The notes below the pieces were generated by a model. The model ran no database searches. It was not told the DNA's origin and saw only the letters and a program-made list of their open reading frames with translations. Below, piece after piece: positions 1-8,089 of a DNA stretch of 64,000 nucleotides (position 1 is the first letter of the stretch; the number at the start of each line of letters is the position of its first letter). Made by a program: the position numbers and the translations under genes. Source of the DNA: Symsagittifera roscoffensis (lineage: Eukaryota; Xenacoelomorpha; Acoela; Convolutidae); NCBI RefSeq assembly GCF_963678635.1, contig NC_087066.1:4863954-4927953 (forward strand), given 5' to 3'.

Positions 1-493
1 AGCAAGTTGCCTTTTGACTCAATATTTATTTTTTACGGTGAGGTTGGAGATATTATTCTCTGAGATTGAATATTATTTTAGAGAAGGGTTGGGGTGGTTG
101 AGGAGAGTGGTGGTGGTGGTAGAAGAGAAGTTGTTGGAATGAATTCCCGTAGTTTTGAGCTTCTATTTATACTCAATTGGGGAAATCACGCCACTTTTCG
201 TATCAAATGAGAAGTTTCTTTTAACTTCGTATTCTTTATTCGTACATTCGTATTTTACGAGAAGAAGGTTTCGTATGCTCGTACTTTACGAGAAGAATCG
301 TTATTATTCGTATTGAATGAGAATAGTCGTTTCAATTCTCAATGCTTAAAACGTTATACGAACTATTCCAATAGCATTTCCCTTCCTTTTGCAAGGGAAT
401 AAAAGCATATTTCTTTTGGTGGTGGCGGCGGCGTCACATTTTGTGAACGCAATAAAATAATTCATGTTTCTGTTTCTATTTGAAATCAGAACA
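1..493 (-). repeat. 3' LTR, cut by the window edge
   Basis: This segment is colinear with 13039-13531 at a constant offset of 13038. Three substitutions were seen, near 295, 327 and 449. It carries the same TATA box (163-171) and AATAAA (25-30) on the minus strand. About 140 bp of the expected LTR lies to the left of the window. Confidence 0.92.
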
Positions 494-510
494 TATCCAT
501 CCTCCTATTT
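494..510 (-). promoter_or_regulatory. Polypurine tract of the retroelement
   Basis: Directly next to the TG start of the 3' LTR, the minus strand reads AATAGGAGGATGGATA. This is a purine-rich stretch in the usual place for the plus-strand primer of an LTR element. Confidence 0.65.
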
Positions 511-1084
511 GGAGAGGAAAAAAACTAAAACTTTCTTTTTTATTACTTTCACTTGAATAGTGGGGTAATTGTTGATCGATCGAAGCTTTTTCTTTCAATC
601 TCATAAAGTTTTGTTGGTATTACGGGTAGCAGATGTTTTTGAACAAAAGCTTTTTCTTTCAATCTCATAAAGTTGGTTAGTAGTTTATTGGTATTACAGG
701 TAGCAGATGTTTTTAATCAACTGATACTTTGAGTCAGGCTTGAATAAATATAAATACATCAGTTACATTTATAAATCAAAATAGAGTTTACACAACCAAG
801 GGATTTAACTATAAAATTAAATACATCAAAATTATCTGTTTCTCAAAAGTTTGAAGGTTAGTTTTATCCCTTAAACATTCTTTTTCCGAAGTCTCCTTTT
901 CTTCCTGAAGTATGTGAAGTCTGTCCAAACGCGTAATAAGGGGAGGACTGGTTCATACAAAGGGGGTATTTTTTGTGTTTTTTGTTTTTTTATAAAAGTC
1001 AAAACTGTTGAAAGGAAATTTATAGCTATACTACATAGCTATATAAAGCGAAAGAATAAATGTTTAAATAAAAGGATAAATTTC
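494..1084. other. Region between the accessory ORF and the 3' LTR
   Basis: Apart from the polypurine tract, I see no gene here. A 44-bp segment is repeated in direct orientation (about 584-630 and 646-690, sharing AAGCTTTTTCTTTCAATC). The short open frame at 914-1219 looks like antisense noise over the accessory ORF. Confidence 0.5.
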
Positions 1085-1843
1085 TTACAATTTTCCTTCC
1101 AACCGGGCGCTAAGTTGGTGATTTTTTGTTTTCAAATAGTGGATTTGCTTTTTCAGCTCCCGGATTTGATGCGTTTCATGGATATGACTGCGCTGAATTT
1201 GCTCAGTATAGTCATCTAACTGGGGGGTTTGTAATTTTGCTGTCAGATATTTTGCTGGGACATAGATTTTTTGATATTCAAGAAGGGAATTAGTTATGGA
1301 ATACATTTTTTTTATAGGGTGATAGGCTTCTAATTTAAAACGATTGATTAATGGATTCAAAGCATAATTGAGATCCATATCGAAGCCAGGATTGCTTTTA
1401 GAATTAATGTATCGTTCCCTTTCTGACTGAATATGTAATTTAGTGTTTAATTCAGTGGGGTGCAAGGGCTGTCGCCTAATGGTCATTGGACAATGAGAAG
1501 TTGATACCGGCGTATTTGCCGTTAGTATCTTATATGGTCTTACAATCTGGGTTCGCTTTTTAATTTTAGAATTCGAGGGAACCAGGGGTATTTTAAAATC
1601 AGGGGGTGAAATGTTTAGGGGTGGTGGCTGTGATGCTGTAGTTATTGGGACAGCTGAATTGGTTTGAAGTAGTGGCTCAACGAGGGATCGTGTTGAGGTC
1701 GGCTTTGCAGTGGGTGTTGTAGTAGTAGAAACAGTTGGTTGTTGAGTGAGTGCTGAAATCTGCGAGTCCAGTGGATCGGTTGGTGGCAGGAAAGAGAGAA
1801 GGTCCTCAAAATCTCTCAAGTCGTCATCAAGTGATGCCTCCAT
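1085..1843 (-). CDS. Accessory ORF with a C-terminal leucine-zipper-like coiled coil
   Basis: This is a 252-residue ORF after env and before the 3' LTR. I recognise no enzyme family. The first 30 residues are acidic with spaced hydrophobics. Residues about 38-85 are rich in Thr, Pro and Ser. Residues 227-252 form a heptad pattern with Leu at three successive d positions and Ile, Ile, Asn, Leu at the a positions, as in leucine zippers. An in-phase acceptor lies 21 nt upstream of the ATG (AG at 1865-1866). A matching phase-0 donor lies after codon 42 of the env ORF, so the likely full product is a two-exon protein of 301 residues. Acidic N-terminus plus zipper suggests a transcription factor or RNA/DNA-binding regulator, which is inference. 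Confidence 0.72.
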   Translation of the reverse strand: MEASLDDDLRDFEDLLSFLPPTDPLDSQISALTQQPTVSTTTTPTAKPTSTRSLVEPLLQTNSAVPITTASQPPPLNISPPDFKIPLVPSNSKIKKRTQIVRPYKILTANTPVSTSHCPMTIRRQPLHPTELNTKLHIQSERERYINSKSNPGFDMDLNYALNPLINRFKLEAYHPIKKMYSITNSLLEYQKIYVPAKYLTAKLQTPQLDDYTEQIQRSHIHETHQIRELKKQIHYLKTKNHQLSARLEGKL

Positions 1844-1864
1844 AGTTGAATCAGTTGGTATATC

Positions 1865-4113
1865 CTATAACAGTAGAATTTTTTTTATTAGACTGGGTTT
1901 GTTGGGTGATCCAAGTTTTGAGTTCTTCTCTCAAAACTTGTTAATTGGATATGAGGATACATGCGATCCTGGTTTATTTTATCAATTTCCTCTAAAAGAG
2001 GGGCTTGTATTTTCTGATCACATTCTTGTTCTATTTTTTCAGTTTGCTCATCTTGAGTGAAAATTGAGGTCACTATGGAAGTGAAAAGTATATTATATGA
2101 AGCGGCAAGCAATACTGTGCCAAAGTGTAGTGAGCGGCCGGTGATTTTGTGAATATGCATAGCCTTTATTATGAATACTAGGCAATCTAGTATGAATTTC
2201 ACAAATAGAAAAGAGGCGAAGACTATTCCGCATTTTTCTAAATAGTATTGTACTTTCCCAAATATACGGGTGTATTCGTTTTTCCAAAAGTTTGGAGAGA
2301 TGAGATAGTCCAAATAGATTGTTTGGGAAGAGCCTAGTGGGCTGTATGAGTCCTTGAAAAGAATTTTTTTAGCATTTAGAAAGGACCTGGATACTTTTTG
2401 CAGTATTCCTTTCATCTCTGAATTATCGGAAATCATATTCCAGAATTTTTGCATTTGAGCATAAGTGTAGATTGAAGCGCCTTGGCTAGAGGCTAAAGAA
2501 TGCTTAATCTTTTGAATTATCTCTTTTGGTTCAAAGAGATATGGTCCTGTAACCCTTGTAATTTGAGGGGTTAATTCAATCCAGGACTTATCATCATCAA
2601 CATCTAGTTGAAAGAGATTTGAATGTTTGTCGGAGCAGTCTTGTAGATCTGCCGACTGAAAAGTTTGTCGCGTAATTGGATCGACAAATCGAATGTTTTC
2701 CTTATACATAATGGGAATGCGATTATAGCATTCATCCATTAATTGCAAAGGTGAATAAAATTTAGGACAATGGTAGAGCCAGGCAACATTGCCATTGGTC
2801 TCTAAGAACATAGAGCGGTTTTTGGTTAGAATATAGCCAGCCAAACGTGGGCTTTCAAGTGAAAGCATTAAAGTATTTAATATTGAGGAGCGTTCTAGCT
2901 CACATTGATTTTGCAGAAGGGCTAACTCGGCCGTTCTGAGCATGTAGAAGCTATAAAAAAGAATATAGTCCAATTTGGTACCTATATGAGCTTCGTAGTC
3001 AATTTGATGACTTGAAAATTGGAGTGGCGGCGAATCATCACTTAATGTGAGAAAATTAGAATTTGGTTGGCCGGCATTATGAATAGTTCCCGTTTCTGGG
3101 GTTGGTTTAACTTGGATTCCAGAATCCATATTGAAACCATCAGTGTATGCAATAAAAAGTGAATCATATGAAGTTGGATACACTATTCTGGGATGACCAC
3201 AAAGAGATTGCGGTTTATTCATCACCTGTAGCATAAATTTTTGAGAATCCCTTGTATGGGTAGAATGAATAGATGGGCTAGAATCGCCTTTAATTATATA
3301 GTATGATTCTTCGTTTTGAATCATTTTTGCCGGAAATCTGTTTAAAACAGTGAAAATGCAATTGTTGGGTTCTTCCCAAGTATAAGCAAAAGCGTCTAAG
3401 GATGTTGTTTCACATCCATTTGTAGACACTGGACAGGGCAAAGGAATGTTTTGCCAATTATTGACTGTTCCATCTTTGAGGTTAACAGTCAGAGTTACAT
3501 TTTGCATGTAAGTTTCAAAAGTGTCCAATTTAATCCAAGAACGGCCATCACATTCGTTATGATGTTTGCCGTCAACTTTGCCAGCATGGGCATTAGTTAC
3601 TGTTTTAACATTAAATTTGAAAGGAATATTTCCAATACTAGCATAGCCTAGGTTAAGATAGCCTCTGTCGGCGGCCGATTTACATTGATCGGCAGATAAA
3701 TGGAGATCAGTAGTGATCATATTTTGTCGAGCGTCGATACCACTCGAATCAAAAGAATCGCAGAACCAACGCATTGATTGGTGTTTGATTCGACACATTG
3801 TCGCATTTACTTTTGTGCGATAATGTCTCTGATATAGAGTCACATAAGCATGAGCTACTTTAATATTTTCTGGTTGGACTTTGCAAGGTGCTACTTTATT
3901 TAGAGAGAACAATTTGTTAGAAGTCATTAGTTGACAATCATAATGAGCAACCCAAAGATTATTTGCAGTATTTGCAAATACTTGTTCTTTCGGATCAAAT
4001 GCTGAGGTTTGATTCGAAAGTATTATTAGAGTTAAAAGACCAACCAAATAAATTTTTTGCAAATTTATTTTTTGATGGTGAATGATAGCAAAAGAATTTT
4101 TAAAAGTACTCAC
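1865..4113 (-). other. Predicted intron removing the env body (phase 0)
   Basis: The minus-strand donor is AAA|GTGAGTAC (GT at 4112-4113), after env codon 42. The acceptor is TTCTACTGTTATAG (AG at 1865-1866), with a TCTAAT branch-like motif about 25 nt before it. Both ends fall between codons, so the first 42 env codons join in frame to the accessory ORF. The length is 2249 nt. No transcript was examined. Confidence 0.55.
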
Positions 4114-4239
4114 TTTAAGCATTTCCTCGAGAGTGGTTAGAACAGGATCTTGGTCCATTAGTTCACCTTCCTCTAGTTCACTATTTGGATTTGTCATTTT
4201 GTGGATTTTTTGTGATGGGAAATCTGAATTAGATTTCAA
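1888..4239 (-). CDS. env: Envelope-like transmembrane glycoprotein
   Basis: This is an intact 783-residue ORF in the env position. A hydrophilic acidic leader of about 58 residues precedes a signal-peptide-like core (about 60-80). A large ectodomain follows with many cysteines and N-glycosylation sites at about 145, 247 and 474. Two hydrophobic stretches lie near the C-terminus (about 671-692 and 706-727), then a charged tail. A block at about 504-570 (CYNRIPI, then FVDPITRQT, a CSD, and SWIELTP) resembles the glycoprotein pattern I associate with jingchuviruses (class III type) rather than gypsy or retroviral Env. That link is from memory and unproven. It would mediate membrane fusion and cell-to-cell spread if functional. 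The first 42 codons are probably shared with a spliced accessory protein. Confidence 0.8.
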   Translation of the reverse strand: MKSNSDFPSQKIHKMTNPNSELEEGELMDQDPVLTTLEEMLKVSTFKNSFAIIHHQKINLQKIYLVGLLTLIILSNQTSAFDPKEQVFANTANNLWVAHYDCQLMTSNKLFSLNKVAPCKVQPENIKVAHAYVTLYQRHYRTKVNATMCRIKHQSMRWFCDSFDSSGIDARQNMITTDLHLSADQCKSAADRGYLNLGYASIGNIPFKFNVKTVTNAHAGKVDGKHHNECDGRSWIKLDTFETYMQNVTLTVNLKDGTVNNWQNIPLPCPVSTNGCETTSLDAFAYTWEEPNNCIFTVLNRFPAKMIQNEESYYIIKGDSSPSIHSTHTRDSQKFMLQVMNKPQSLCGHPRIVYPTSYDSLFIAYTDGFNMDSGIQVKPTPETGTIHNAGQPNSNFLTLSDDSPPLQFSSHQIDYEAHIGTKLDYILFYSFYMLRTAELALLQNQCELERSSILNTLMLSLESPRLAGYILTKNRSMFLETNGNVAWLYHCPKFYSPLQLMDECYNRIPIMYKENIRFVDPITRQTFQSADLQDCSDKHSNLFQLDVDDDKSWIELTPQITRVTGPYLFEPKEIIQKIKHSLASSQGASIYTYAQMQKFWNMISDNSEMKGILQKVSRSFLNAKKILFKDSYSPLGSSQTIYLDYLISPNFWKNEYTRIFGKVQYYLEKCGIVFASFLFVKFILDCLVFIIKAMHIHKITGRSLHFGTVLLAASYNILFTSIVTSIFTQDEQTEKIEQECDQKIQAPLLEEIDKINQDRMYPHIQLTSFERRTQNLDHPTNPV

Positions 4240-4723
4240 TTTTTGTTGAGGAATTCAGCAGATTTATTTTTTGGAGAGAGAGGAGGTTTTGAATGGAAGA
4301 TGTGGAGTTGAGCAAGAATGAAAACAACTGTATATCAGTTAGTTTTTAAAGGCTTTTTTTGCTTTTTTGCAAATCTAAGCTCTGATTGGCCGTTGTCATT
4401 CGGCGTCTTTCGGAAGTGACTCTTTTTAAGTCGTAATTCCTTCGCCATTCGTTTTGTAATGTTGTGGTTTTTTCCACTCTGGTTTAATGTCGTGGTTTTT
4501 CCAGTTAGTTTTGATTTGTTGAGATCTAGCAGTGGAATGAGTTTTATTCGTTTATGCCGATGTTAATTTTTTAACAACTGCATTCCCCTTCCTTATTGGA
4601 GGAGGAAAATGAAAAAAAAACATCTCTTCATAAAAGAGGACTAAAAGCAACATCATTTGTTTGCTTTCCGTTTAAACTTCATCTGTTATCTCAGTATTTT
4701 AAAAAATTTTTGCTTTCTGAAAA
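4240..4723. promoter_or_regulatory. Divergent promoter region between env and the antisense gene
   Basis: This 484-bp non-coding gap separates two genes that start back to back: env on minus (ATG at 4239) and a spliced gene on plus (ATG at 4724). It contains an inverted CCAAT motif (GATTGGC, about 4384) and pyrimidine-rich tracts. Near 4579 it has CATTCCCCTTCC, similar to a CATTTCCCTTCC block in the LTR U3 (about 376). A bidirectional promoter is inferred from the geometry. Confidence 0.4.
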
Positions 4724-5413
4724 ATGAGTTATATCGAGCCTGAAGACAATCTGGTGGACTTCCCCGAGAAGTTTTTGAACTTGCGGGATGAGTTAGATTT
4801 CACACACGAAGCCTTGCTGGAGGACAAGGAAGTTGAGAGAAGGGTCGAAATCTACGACGGTTTAGTCGAAAAGGGTGCAAATCTGACGCCCATGGAGTTC
4901 ATGATATTCATGGACCGGAGTTACATCTTCAAGTATCCGGTCCTGAATACTGATGAACTGTTTGAGCTGGGCTCAATACAAAGTAGGTGCTTCGCGAAGA
5001 AACTTCGGAGCCCATGGGGTGGAAACCATGTGGTTTCCCAAGAGACAATGGACTTTTTGTCCATATTCTTTGGAGAGGATGTAAGTTTACAATACACCAA
5101 ATTTTAAAAATAATAAAAAAATTTTTTTTATTCAAGTGGCATGGCAACATAGAAATACTATATAAATTTGTTTTAGTTTCAAGAAGAATTCTTCAAAAAG
5201 CCAGTGGCGGAGGCAGAGTTTAGACGAAAAATAGAGCTTGATATTATGTTGGAGGAGATATATCAAGCTTGGTGGCGGCCTTACTCAGCGCTGCAGTTTG
5301 CAGTGAGGAGCCTGAGTAGGGCCGCGGAAAACTCATTGGAAAAGATGGCGGCAGTAAAACTAGTGAAATCGTACACAGATATTAAATCTTGTATTTATAA
5401 AAGTTATTTTTAA
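4724..5413 (+). CDS. Antisense two-exon gene inside the retroelement, function unknown
   Basis: The gene lies on the strand opposite to gag-pol-env. Exon 1 is 4724-5080 (119 codons) and exon 2 is 5177-5413 (78 codons plus stop). The 96-nt intron is phase 0, with donor GAT|GTAAGT and acceptor TTTGTTTTAG. It is AT-rich, while the exons are richer in G and C. The predicted protein of about 197 residues is acidic and mostly helical-looking, with no signal peptide, membrane segment or motif I recognise. An intron cannot survive reverse transcription of a sense transcript unless it lies antisense, as it does here. The gene could be a captured host gene or an accessory factor of the element. Confidence 0.68.
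5081..5176 (+). other. 96-nt GT-AG intron of the antisense gene
   Basis: GTAAGT opens the intron right after the GAT codon that ends exon 1, and GTTTTAG closes it before TTT CAA GAA. The interior is A/T-rich and contains in-frame stops. Removal joins two open frames in phase 0. Confidence 0.65.
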
Positions 5414-5558
5414 ATTTATATCAACATGTTATTTTTGGTGTTTTGTGTTTTTATTACAAACGAAATATTTATAAAGTAGAAAAAGAAAAAAAAAGAAAAG
5501 GCCAATAGAAAGAATTAAAAAATATTTTTAGTTTGGCCAAATAAATGGTTTAGTGTTT

Positions 5559-6050
5559 TTATTTCTTTTTAAATTTGCCAATTAGACTAGATGGAATTGT
5601 CCGTTTAGGTTTTTTGGATTCAGAAAGTGATCCAGGTGCGGATCGAGTGTTCTCATAGAAGCTTTCCTGAGAGCTATGAGGGATATTTTTTCCGTCAGTA
5701 AAGTTTTCTGATGATTCAGATAAACGAGGGATATCAGGAGGACGGGGAGTATTATATTGTGTTGTTATATTTTGGTGGCGGCGGCCAAAGTCATTTGCGA
5801 GACTAGTATTAGGACTTATACTGCGGCTAGGTAGGCGGCGGTGGCCATAACTACTAGATTGACTAGTTGGAGGATTAGGGGTTTTATCAGCAGGATAGGG
5901 GGTCGAACTTCGAATAGGTCTAAAATTCTGGTCAATCGCAGTCGCATCGAACAAAGTTCTTAGATGCATGGTTTCTCTGCCTGAATCTAATGAGTGCTCA
6001 TGAACAATGGTTTTATTTTGATCCTCATTTGTAGGGGTATGATCAGTCAT
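5559..6050 (-). CDS. Ser/Pro-rich C-terminal tail of pol, split off by a frameshift
   Basis: This 163-residue ORF is rich in Ser, Pro, Thr, Asn and Arg and ends in a lysine cluster. Its frame is open further upstream to the end of the integrase ORF, where a run of seven T (plus strand, 6114-6120) marks the shift. I read it as the disordered tail of the pol polyprotein downstream of integrase. No catalytic motif is visible. Confidence 0.6.
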   Translation of the reverse strand: MTDHTPTNEDQNKTIVHEHSLDSGRETMHLRTLFDATAIDQNFRPIRSSTPYPADKTPNPPTSQSSSYGHRRLPSRSISPNTSLANDFGRRHQNITTQYNTPRPPDIPRLSESSENFTDGKNIPHSSQESFYENTRSAPGSLSESKKPKRTIPSSLIGKFKKK

Positions 6051-6108
6051 TTGCTGATAACCATTGTTGACTACTGGCCAAAACTGGTATTGTAGATTTT
6101 CAACCTGT

Positions 6109-8049
6109 TTAGGTTTTTTTGAAAGAGTCGATTTGATGATTTGTTATATGATCATAAAAATCACTTGAAAATAAATCACTAGAGTACTCTTGTAGTAGCT
6201 TGGGCATTTGTTGTTCTTTAGGAAAGTATTCAACAATATGATTGCGGTGGACAATCTTTTTTTCGTTAGTGAAATCATTTTGAATTCCGTATGTTACTTC
6301 CGTGATTTTTTCAATTACGGTGTAAGGTCCAGATCTCAAATTCAAAAGTTTTTGACTTTTCAATAGTGGTTTGGATCTGTTTTCTAGTAACACTTTTGTG
6401 CCTTCTTTTATAGGCCGTCCTAATTTAAATTGATTTCGGAACATGTGGGCCTTATTAGTGATGCGGCGGCAATGGGTATAGGTGTTACTATAAATCAACT
6501 TAAAATCATTTTCCCTTTTTAGTATTTCAGCGGAAATTTGATTTTTTAGAAATCTATCTATGGTCTCATTGTTTGACTTATGCTCGGTATGAGCATGATT
6601 TTCGAGACCAGCGCAAAATTCAGAGGTACATCTTTTGTTTTGGTCGCGGTAGAGGCCTAATTTAAGGCTAAGGGGAACCTGAGGTTTTATGCCAAAGACA
6701 ATCTCATATGGAGTGTAACCTTTACTTGAATTAATGGCGGTGTTATGTGCAAAAGCAAATTTATTTGTTAATTCAGACCAGTTTGAGCCTGAGGTACTCA
6801 AGAAATGTCGAAAGTACTGGGTTAAATGTTTATTCTGGACTTCAACTTTTCCGTTAGTCCAAGGCGAGTAAGTAGTTCTTGGTCTCAGGGTTATTCCCAA
6901 TTCAGAGGACCAATGAGCAAAGTCATTACTCATGAATGCATTTCCATTATCATGAATAATTTGTTGTGGAATACCAAATGTTGTTATGTATTTCTCTAAG
7001 GGCTTAATGGTTTCCTTAGAGTCTGCATGGGTGCATGGATATACTTGAAGATATCTAGAGAAGGCATCTATCACAACTAAGCAAAAGTTTTTGCCGTGAC
7101 TTGATGGTCTAAGTGGACCTTTATGATCAATGTGGATCGTTTTCATTGGGATTGTTTCTAATTGTCCCCATTGTTGTAATGGAGCTTCATTCAGGTCTTT
7201 TCGTTTAGGTTTATTTTTCTGACATTCTAGGCAATCATGAAGAAGCATGTTGACCCATTTATAGAGTCCGGGCCAATAGAAATATCTTTTGATTATTTCC
7301 AAAGTTTTTGTTTCGCCGTGATGACCGCTAAGAGGATGCTTATGAGCTAACTCAAAGCAGTTTAGCACTAGGGAGATGGGTAAGCAAATTTTTGGACTCT
7401 TAGTATAGTCATCATTGTATTCATTAATACATAGAAGATCATGTTGGTCTTCAATGAATAATAATTCAAACTGCCTGATATAGGCTTTTAATCCTTTTTC
7501 TTCACGATAAGGATTTTTTTTGTTTCTTTCTGGCTTTTCGTTTTGCTTTATGCAATTTTTGATATCTATGATTACAGTATCGTTACACTGCTCTTGCATA
7601 ATTGTTTCAACGTCTAAATTTGCTTCTTTAGCAAAGTCGGTCATTTTTGCTATCAGTTCAAGTGAATCTGATTTATTCTCTTCAGATGGGAGACTTAGGG
7701 GTTCAATCATTTTCAAAGATCTTGTTTTGGTTGCAAAATCATTTTTTGCTTTAACCAGGTCGTTGAGAAGGTTGTTCTCAACATTGCCTTCATATAAGTC
7801 AAGCCATTCTGAATTTTCCAAAGGATCATCAAGTGCAGATACTTCATCTGGAATTTCTTCATAAATGTTCTCATTGTTTATATCTGGTATAGATAGTCGT
7901 TTGATTTGGTTAATTTGTTTGCCAAATCGGAAGAAATCTGTTATATTCTGAATCGCACTACACGATTCTTCGAAATATTCTGGAGCATCTTCAATGCTGA
8001 AGTCCCCTCTGTCACTTATGTTGATTAACTTCCTTTTTCCACCTTGCAC
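6109..8049 (-). CDS. pol (IN): Integrase region of pol
   Basis: This 646-residue ORF inserts element cDNA into host DNA. After a long acidic N-terminal linker comes the HHCC zinc domain (His238-X4-His243-X29-Cys273-X2-Cys276). The DDE core follows: Asp308 in HIDHKGPL, Asp367 in IIHDNGNAF and Glu403 in WTNGKVEVQN, with the classic 35-residue Asp-Glu spacing. A C-terminal DNA-binding region follows with an RSGPYTV block and VHRNHIVEYF. All catalytic residues are present. The frame is open upstream to about 8115 and lies +1 relative to the RT/RNase H ORF, so one extra base near 8095-8115 separates them. In related elements as I know them, RNase H and integrase are continuous. Confidence 0.93.
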   Translation of the reverse strand: MQGGKRKLINISDRGDFSIEDAPEYFEESCSAIQNITDFFRFGKQINQIKRLSIPDINNENIYEEIPDEVSALDDPLENSEWLDLYEGNVENNLLNDLVKAKNDFATKTRSLKMIEPLSLPSEENKSDSLELIAKMTDFAKEANLDVETIMQEQCNDTVIIDIKNCIKQNEKPERNKKNPYREEKGLKAYIRQFELLFIEDQHDLLCINEYNDDYTKSPKICLPISLVLNCFELAHKHPLSGHHGETKTLEIIKRYFYWPGLYKWVNMLLHDCLECQKNKPKRKDLNEAPLQQWGQLETIPMKTIHIDHKGPLRPSSHGKNFCLVVIDAFSRYLQVYPCTHADSKETIKPLEKYITTFGIPQQIIHDNGNAFMSNDFAHWSSELGITLRPRTTYSPWTNGKVEVQNKHLTQYFRHFLSTSGSNWSELTNKFAFAHNTAINSSKGYTPYEIVFGIKPQVPLSLKLGLYRDQNKRCTSEFCAGLENHAHTEHKSNNETIDRFLKNQISAEILKRENDFKLIYSNTYTHCRRITNKAHMFRNQFKLGRPIKEGTKVLLENRSKPLLKSQKLLNLRSGPYTVIEKITEVTYGIQNDFTNEKKIVHRNHIVEYFPKEQQMPKLLQEYSSDLFSSDFYDHITNHQIDSFKKT

Positions 8050-8089
8050 TTGAGCAATGACTGGATAGCAATCGTTTTGAAATATGTTA

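Noticed and set aside
7520-7864. Plus-strand ORF of 114 codons inside the integrase gene
   Set aside because: It lies wholly antisense to clearly coding integrase sequence and has no features of its own.
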